Below, one piece after another: positions 59,903 through 64,000 of a DNA stretch of 64,000 nt. Origin of the DNA: Paraphysomonas bandaiensis (Eukaryota; Chrysophyceae); assembly GCA_965644295.1 (NCBI GenBank), contig CBFFRP010000077.1, positions 124,001-188,000 on the forward strand. The letters run 5' to 3'. The notes under the pieces are model-generated. The model did no database searches and had not been told where the DNA came from. It saw only the letters and a list, made by a program, of their open reading frames with translations. The translations under genes were made by a program, and so were the position numbers. Each line of letters begins with the position of its first letter. Position 1 is the first letter of the stretch.

Positions 59903-60503
59903 ATGTGCTGTCTAACATCTGCATTTACGATTAAAGATATGAAGATGTTTTTCGTGAAATTCTTTCTTAGTACCACAATTTAGGGGTGCTCCATTCAGGC
60001 CCCGTGTCGTAACTAATAATTTAGTGCTATTAACTTAAATATTTGCTTGCTTGTGGCTGCTATAATACTGCTTCTATTATTCCGCCTCTATTGCATACAA
60101 CATTATTAGCTAATAGGAGTAATAGGAGACATGTATCAGACTATCTATCTATCTATGATAGCCATACTCCCTGCGAAATTCCAATCGTGGTGTACAAAAG
60201 TAGTGATTACAGAGTATATTTTCTATAGTTGGTGTATATCAGTGTTATGATTCTAACTGTCGCCGACCAATGATGGACCCCGCAGTTCATTAAAGTGATA
60301 TTCTGCAGGGAACGCGTCTAAATATTATTCAAAGTACTCCTCAAATGCTGCACACTTTGTGTATAATTTCTTTGTTATAAGGGTATATATTCTTAAGTAT
60401 AAGGTAATATAATATGATCTACAATTTAGACAGTATATATGGCAAAGCTATATCTTGGAAAGATACAGGCATGTGAAGTCGAACCATTGGATGATAAATA
60501 TCA
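59903..60503. other. Convergent intergenic region, no gene seen
   Basis: Between the UCH (+) and oxidoreductase (-) stop codons. Contains a short (CTAT)n run near 60140. No other feature. Confidence 0.35.
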
Positions 60504-61738
60504 CTACATAAGTATATCATCCGGTATTACTGAGGTATCATTTCGCGTGATCGCAGTTGCTAAATACTTTCCGACAATAGCATGATAGACTAACCCCCGT
60601 GCTCCCAGACCGCCTACAAGCCATACATTGGGCATTCTAGCATTACAAAGCCTCGATATTACGGGGCGGGAGCCTTCATGCTTCCTTTTTACAGTCCAAC
60701 GCACACCAGTCCAAGTATCGACTGGGATCTTTCCAGCCAAAGGTGGATACAAAACATTTATTTTTTTTCGTAGCTTGTTTACAGAAGCGGAGTCAGTGAA
60801 ATTATCACACTGATCAAGGTCGCTCCCAACTATGCCCTCTTTGGTCGCACCACATATAAGTTTTCCACTCTCAACTGGATGGGGTACAACGTATTCTCCC
60901 TGCAATATCGCGTGTTTAAGCCCCCTTCCAGATATATGAAGTGGGTCTTCGTAAATCGATATCTGTCCCTTAGTCAGAGCATGTGGGAGGTCGGCTGGCC
61001 ACAAACCAGGCGAAGCCGCCCCACATGCTATGACAACTGCATCGAACTCTGTGCAAGAAATATCTTGTAGGCATTGCACTGAGCGTACCTCCCAGTGTGC
61101 CTCTCTACAAGCATCTTTAATAACTTCCCACAGCCCCTTTACATAGTTGCTAGAGTCGACTATATGTGAGTGCTTTATAAGTGCTGCCCCATGGACAGCA
61201 TCACATGAATTCGGCGCAAGAGATTTAAACTCGTTTTCATCGACAACATCAATCCACTAAACGATGACATCATAAATAGAAATAAAATAATTATCAAGTC
61301 ACTCACATTAGGTAGAGAAGCAGCCGCCTGAAGGTACCTTTGATACTCTTTGAAAGATTTAAAAGGACGCAATATTGCATTGCTTGTAGAGTGTAAAAGT
61401 TGACTATTTTGGGCTGTCTCAACACGATGTATTAAGCTCATCGCGCAGGTGTAGCCCTCAACACCATGCCACAGCAAATTTCCCTTCGGAGTAAGAGGAT
61501 GCAGTAAGCCAGCAGCAACAGCAGATGCACCTCCGTGCCCTGGATTGCATGAATCAATCACTGTGAGACATGTTTCTTTGTTCGACAAAAACAGTGCCGT
61601 GGCGAGACCCGCCATCCCCCCACCAACCACACAAACCTTACTACTTGAATATCTCCACCCTCCACATACTACTGATCGCATAGTGTCTGCGATCACAGGG
61701 TTCCAACTCCTAAACCCACAGTACATGGACGACATCAT
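60504..61738 (-). CDS. DAO-type FAD-dependent oxidoreductase
   Basis: Two exons, 61738-61307 and 61256-60504, joined in phase 0 over a 49-nt GT-AG intron; about 394 residues from the ATG at 61738 (an earlier in-frame ATG at 61822 adds 28). The Rossmann motif VCVVGGGMAGLATALFL is near residue 35, preceded by an Arg/Ser-containing stretch that could be an organelle-targeting peptide. SAVAAGLLHPLTPKG follows the FAD-binding strand and is typical of a plant/algal branch related to the oxidoreductase half of MnmC. The C-terminal FAD contact VWLVGGLGARGLVYHA is also MnmC/DAO-like. It probably oxidises an amine or amino-acid-like substrate; the actual substrate cannot be named. Plausibly mitochondrial or plastidial. 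Confidence 0.85.
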
Positions 61739-63529
61739 GCAATATATGCCTGATGTTTTAACTATACGATGCAAATAATTCAAAATCCACTCATACCGAT
61801 GATGATATACCACCAAGAACACAGTTACTGAAATGTTCTACATTGGATATTACAGATTTAACTCTCACATGATGATAGCATGAATAGCATCTGATTTGCA
61901 ATGGACGGTAATGTACACGACAAGTCAAGCTCTGCAAGTCCTCCAGCTAACGTAGCACCATTATAATATATAAAATGAAAATAAAGTCAGTCCCCTCAAG
62001 ATTTCGAAGTTGTACAGTGTTGGAAAAAATATTCTATATATATACTGTGTATATATATAAAAGTACGTAGAATTTATCCACTAAAGATTGGGGAAAATAA
62101 GAAAAAGTGAAAAATTGTTGTGAAAAATGGGTAGTTTTTTTGTTAAGATACCATTCTTACAGTTTCTTGTTGTCCACAGTGAACAGTAATAACATTATAC
62201 AGCAGTACATGGAAGAGGAGGAAGACTGTATTGAATATGCACTGTATCTGGGTATAGAGGGAGTGCTGATGTGTCTGGTTAAGGTGAATGGATGTGGGTA
62301 GTGTTCTATGAAGCGATTATCGGTACATACCAGTTTAACTAAAGGGATTGATTATGCACATGATATTAAGACAAAGTAGAACAAAAACAGAGCTGGATTA
62401 ACTCCGAGTGAATCAAATGCAATGACATGTTGGTGATGTTATTGCGCTGGAGTAAACTTCATGTATGTAGCTGATGATAATGTCAATGGACATGTCCGGC
62501 GCAGTGACAACTACACAACAGAACACATAATGCATTTTACTGAGGAGAGGTGTGTATGGTCTGCTGTGGGATGGTCTGTTATACAAAATACGTGAATTGT
62601 AGATTGTATGTATGATCGCATATTGAAGTATGCATGTCCCAGCACATGGAATGATGAAGACAGCGTTGGGGGAAACTGTACCTCTGAATATTGTATGCAG
62701 CGCTGGATCAAAATTAAAGATATCAAAAACATCTACATTTTAGGGTAGTACTGCTCCACGACAGTAAGTTTATATTAATTAAACTTATGAGAATTTCTAT
62801 TTCCTGATGTACACAATACAGGGGTTTTCACTCACATTTAACTAAGAGTGAGTCAACTCTGGTGCACTGACTGTAGAGGTAGATTTATCTCGAGTCATGC
62901 AAAAAACAGTGTCAATTGCAAATACGGATTGCAGAAGGACTTGCAAGAGTTCGAGGTGACGTTGGACAGACGAGGAGCTATGACATCAGTGCGTCGTAGA
63001 CAATTCATGGTGCTTCAAAAGAAGTCTATTCATCGTTCATTTGTGGCTTATTTTAGTACCTTTATTCATATTGGGGTGATTTCAGACTCCTACTTTCGAG
63101 GTTAAAAATAAGACTAGTATCGAACTGTTGGTGGAATGAGTATCTCTTGACCGCAGTGGAGATGAGTATTGGTAAATCGGTTCGCATTGATTGGAAATTG
63201 GCAGTTGAAGATGTCGGAAGAGAGTAGTCGACACAGCATTACTCTAACATATGGCATGTTATGATGTGGAGAGAGACCCATAAATCTTTCAAAGCGATGG
63301 TCGGAATGTTTTATGTAATATGTACTTCAGATTTTAGTTTGTAATATTTTGTATCTGTACGTTAGCGAGTCCAGGTAGTTTTCTTGCTAGAAGAGGGTGT
63401 TTAATATTTTCGAAGTAACAACGTAGTCTCTACATTCAGCATAGGTGAACAATTGTTCAGCGCAGGTTGTTTTCTTAGTTCGGCGTCTTGTGAGAGTACA
63501 GTGTATCCCACGTCTTAGAACATGGGACT
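61739..63529. other. Intergenic, no gene seen
   Basis: AT-rich with TATATATATACTG near 62040, and CAGCAGTACATGG near 62198 upstream of the oxidoreductase start. Short frames (62107-62301, 62848-63105) lack recognisable content; the latter begins with GTG, not ATG. Confidence 0.3.
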
Positions 63530-63775
63530 GTTGAGTTTTGCTGATTAAGAGCAATTAAAAGCTGTAGTTCAGAGATATTTGAATTGAAACTGTTAAAGGA
63601 AAAATTCAGACAGAATTGGTTAATTGTATTATGAGATATGAGAACAAACGCCATGTGCAATCATAATAGTGAAACTGAAATATGTTGACCGTACGTAGTC
63701 GTGAAATATCTAAGATTGATAGTTAAGACAACGTGAAGTTGGCAGTGAATGACAAGTGATATTGATCATAAGTTT
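63530..63775 (+). repeat. Dispersed repeat family B, copy 2
   Basis: Aligns with 10751-11012 in the same orientation from TGTTGAGTTTTG to AAGTGATATTGATCATAA, with small indels. Similarity may begin earlier, near 63460. Nature unknown. Confidence 0.65.
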
Positions 63776-64000
63776 ATTATATATTACTACATGCTTCTAA
63801 CATATAATCTCCGCATAGAGTGAATATTTTGTTCAGTGTTCAGCAATGTCATTTTCTAACAGGGACACTTATTCTAGTAAGGAAAAGAATTGTTCTAAGA
63901 TTGCATAAAGGTGGCAAAATGATATCTGCAATTTTGAATTATATAAGATGAGCACAGAATCATTCAAGTTTCATCAACATATAATGAAAGATGAAGCCGT

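Noticed and set aside
62848-63105. Plus-strand open frame of 85 codons
   Set aside because: Begins with GTG, has no recognisable features, and lies in repeat-like AT-rich DNA.
1-64000. CRISPR arrays, operons, Shine-Dalgarno sites or other prokaryotic features
   Set aside because: None seen; spliceosomal introns and a eukaryotic-type tRNA without CCA identify a nuclear eukaryotic sequence.

Overview
This window is nuclear DNA from a eukaryote. Protein genes are interrupted by short spliceosomal introns, mostly 44-104 nt (a poorly supported gene near 25.7 kb would have one of 147 nt). Nearly all are GT-AG; two are best read as GC-AG. TAA, TAG and TGA all act as stops, so the standard code applies. 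There is one tRNA gene with a pol III T-run, and non-coding DNA is AT-rich. Small introns, short intergenic gaps and protist-like architectures (a 6,036-residue HECT ligase, N-acylated EF-hand and kinase proteins) suggest a unicellular eukaryote. The lineage cannot be fixed from the sequence alone.

Layout: 0-1.1 kb, 3' part of a family 4 glycosyltransferase. 1.9-3.1 kb (-), decayed gene. 3.8-5.5 kb (-), multispanning membrane protein, divergent from a nine-exon neuropathy-target-esterase-like lysophospholipase (5.9-10.2 kb). 11.5-11.9 kb (-), small membrane protein, divergent from a sterol-desaturase/fatty-acid-hydroxylase protein (12.4-13.3 kb). 15.1-16.3 kb (-), twin discoidin-like protein, divergent from an STK32/YANK-like kinase (16.9-18.2 kb). 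18.4-19.6 kb, gene debris and a reverse-transcriptase fragment. 20.2-21.35 kb (-), EF-hand protein, divergent from an MFS transporter (22.1-24.1 kb). 26.4 kb, a pure ATGT microsatellite. 26.7-27.8 kb, RTRAF (C14orf166/hCLE) homologue in seven exons. 28.7-47.0 kb (-), giant HECT E3 ligase with one 17.67-kb exon, divergent from an Fcf2 rRNA-processing factor (47.55-48.3 kb). 48.8-52.5 kb, hAT remnant, tRNA-Ala(AGC) and a pogo-like transposon carrying a nested small inverted-repeat element. 54.2-55.5 kb (-), PP2C phosphatase, divergent from a secretory sulfotransferase-like protein (56.0-57.2 kb). 59.2-59.9 kb, UCHL3-like ubiquitin hydrolase. 60.5-61.7 kb (-), DAO-type FAD oxidoreductase.

The genes do not form one pathway. 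Two deal with ubiquitin (HECT ligase, UCH), two with RNA (Fcf2, RTRAF), and four with lipid or membrane chemistry or transport (NTE, hydroxylase, MFS, sulfotransferase). Three proteins within 5 kb begin with an N-myristoylation signature: the discoidin-like protein, the kinase and the EF-hand protein. Six gene pairs are divergent with starts only about 440-740 bp apart. These gaps often contain CAGTAC/GTACTG, a candidate promoter motif. Three unnamed dispersed repeat families (called A, B and C here) occur in intergenic DNA; family A, with three copies and a conserved hairpin-like core, is the least explained signal. Gene models were assembled by hand from frame continuity, splice sites and remembered family motifs; no alignment or transcript data were used.
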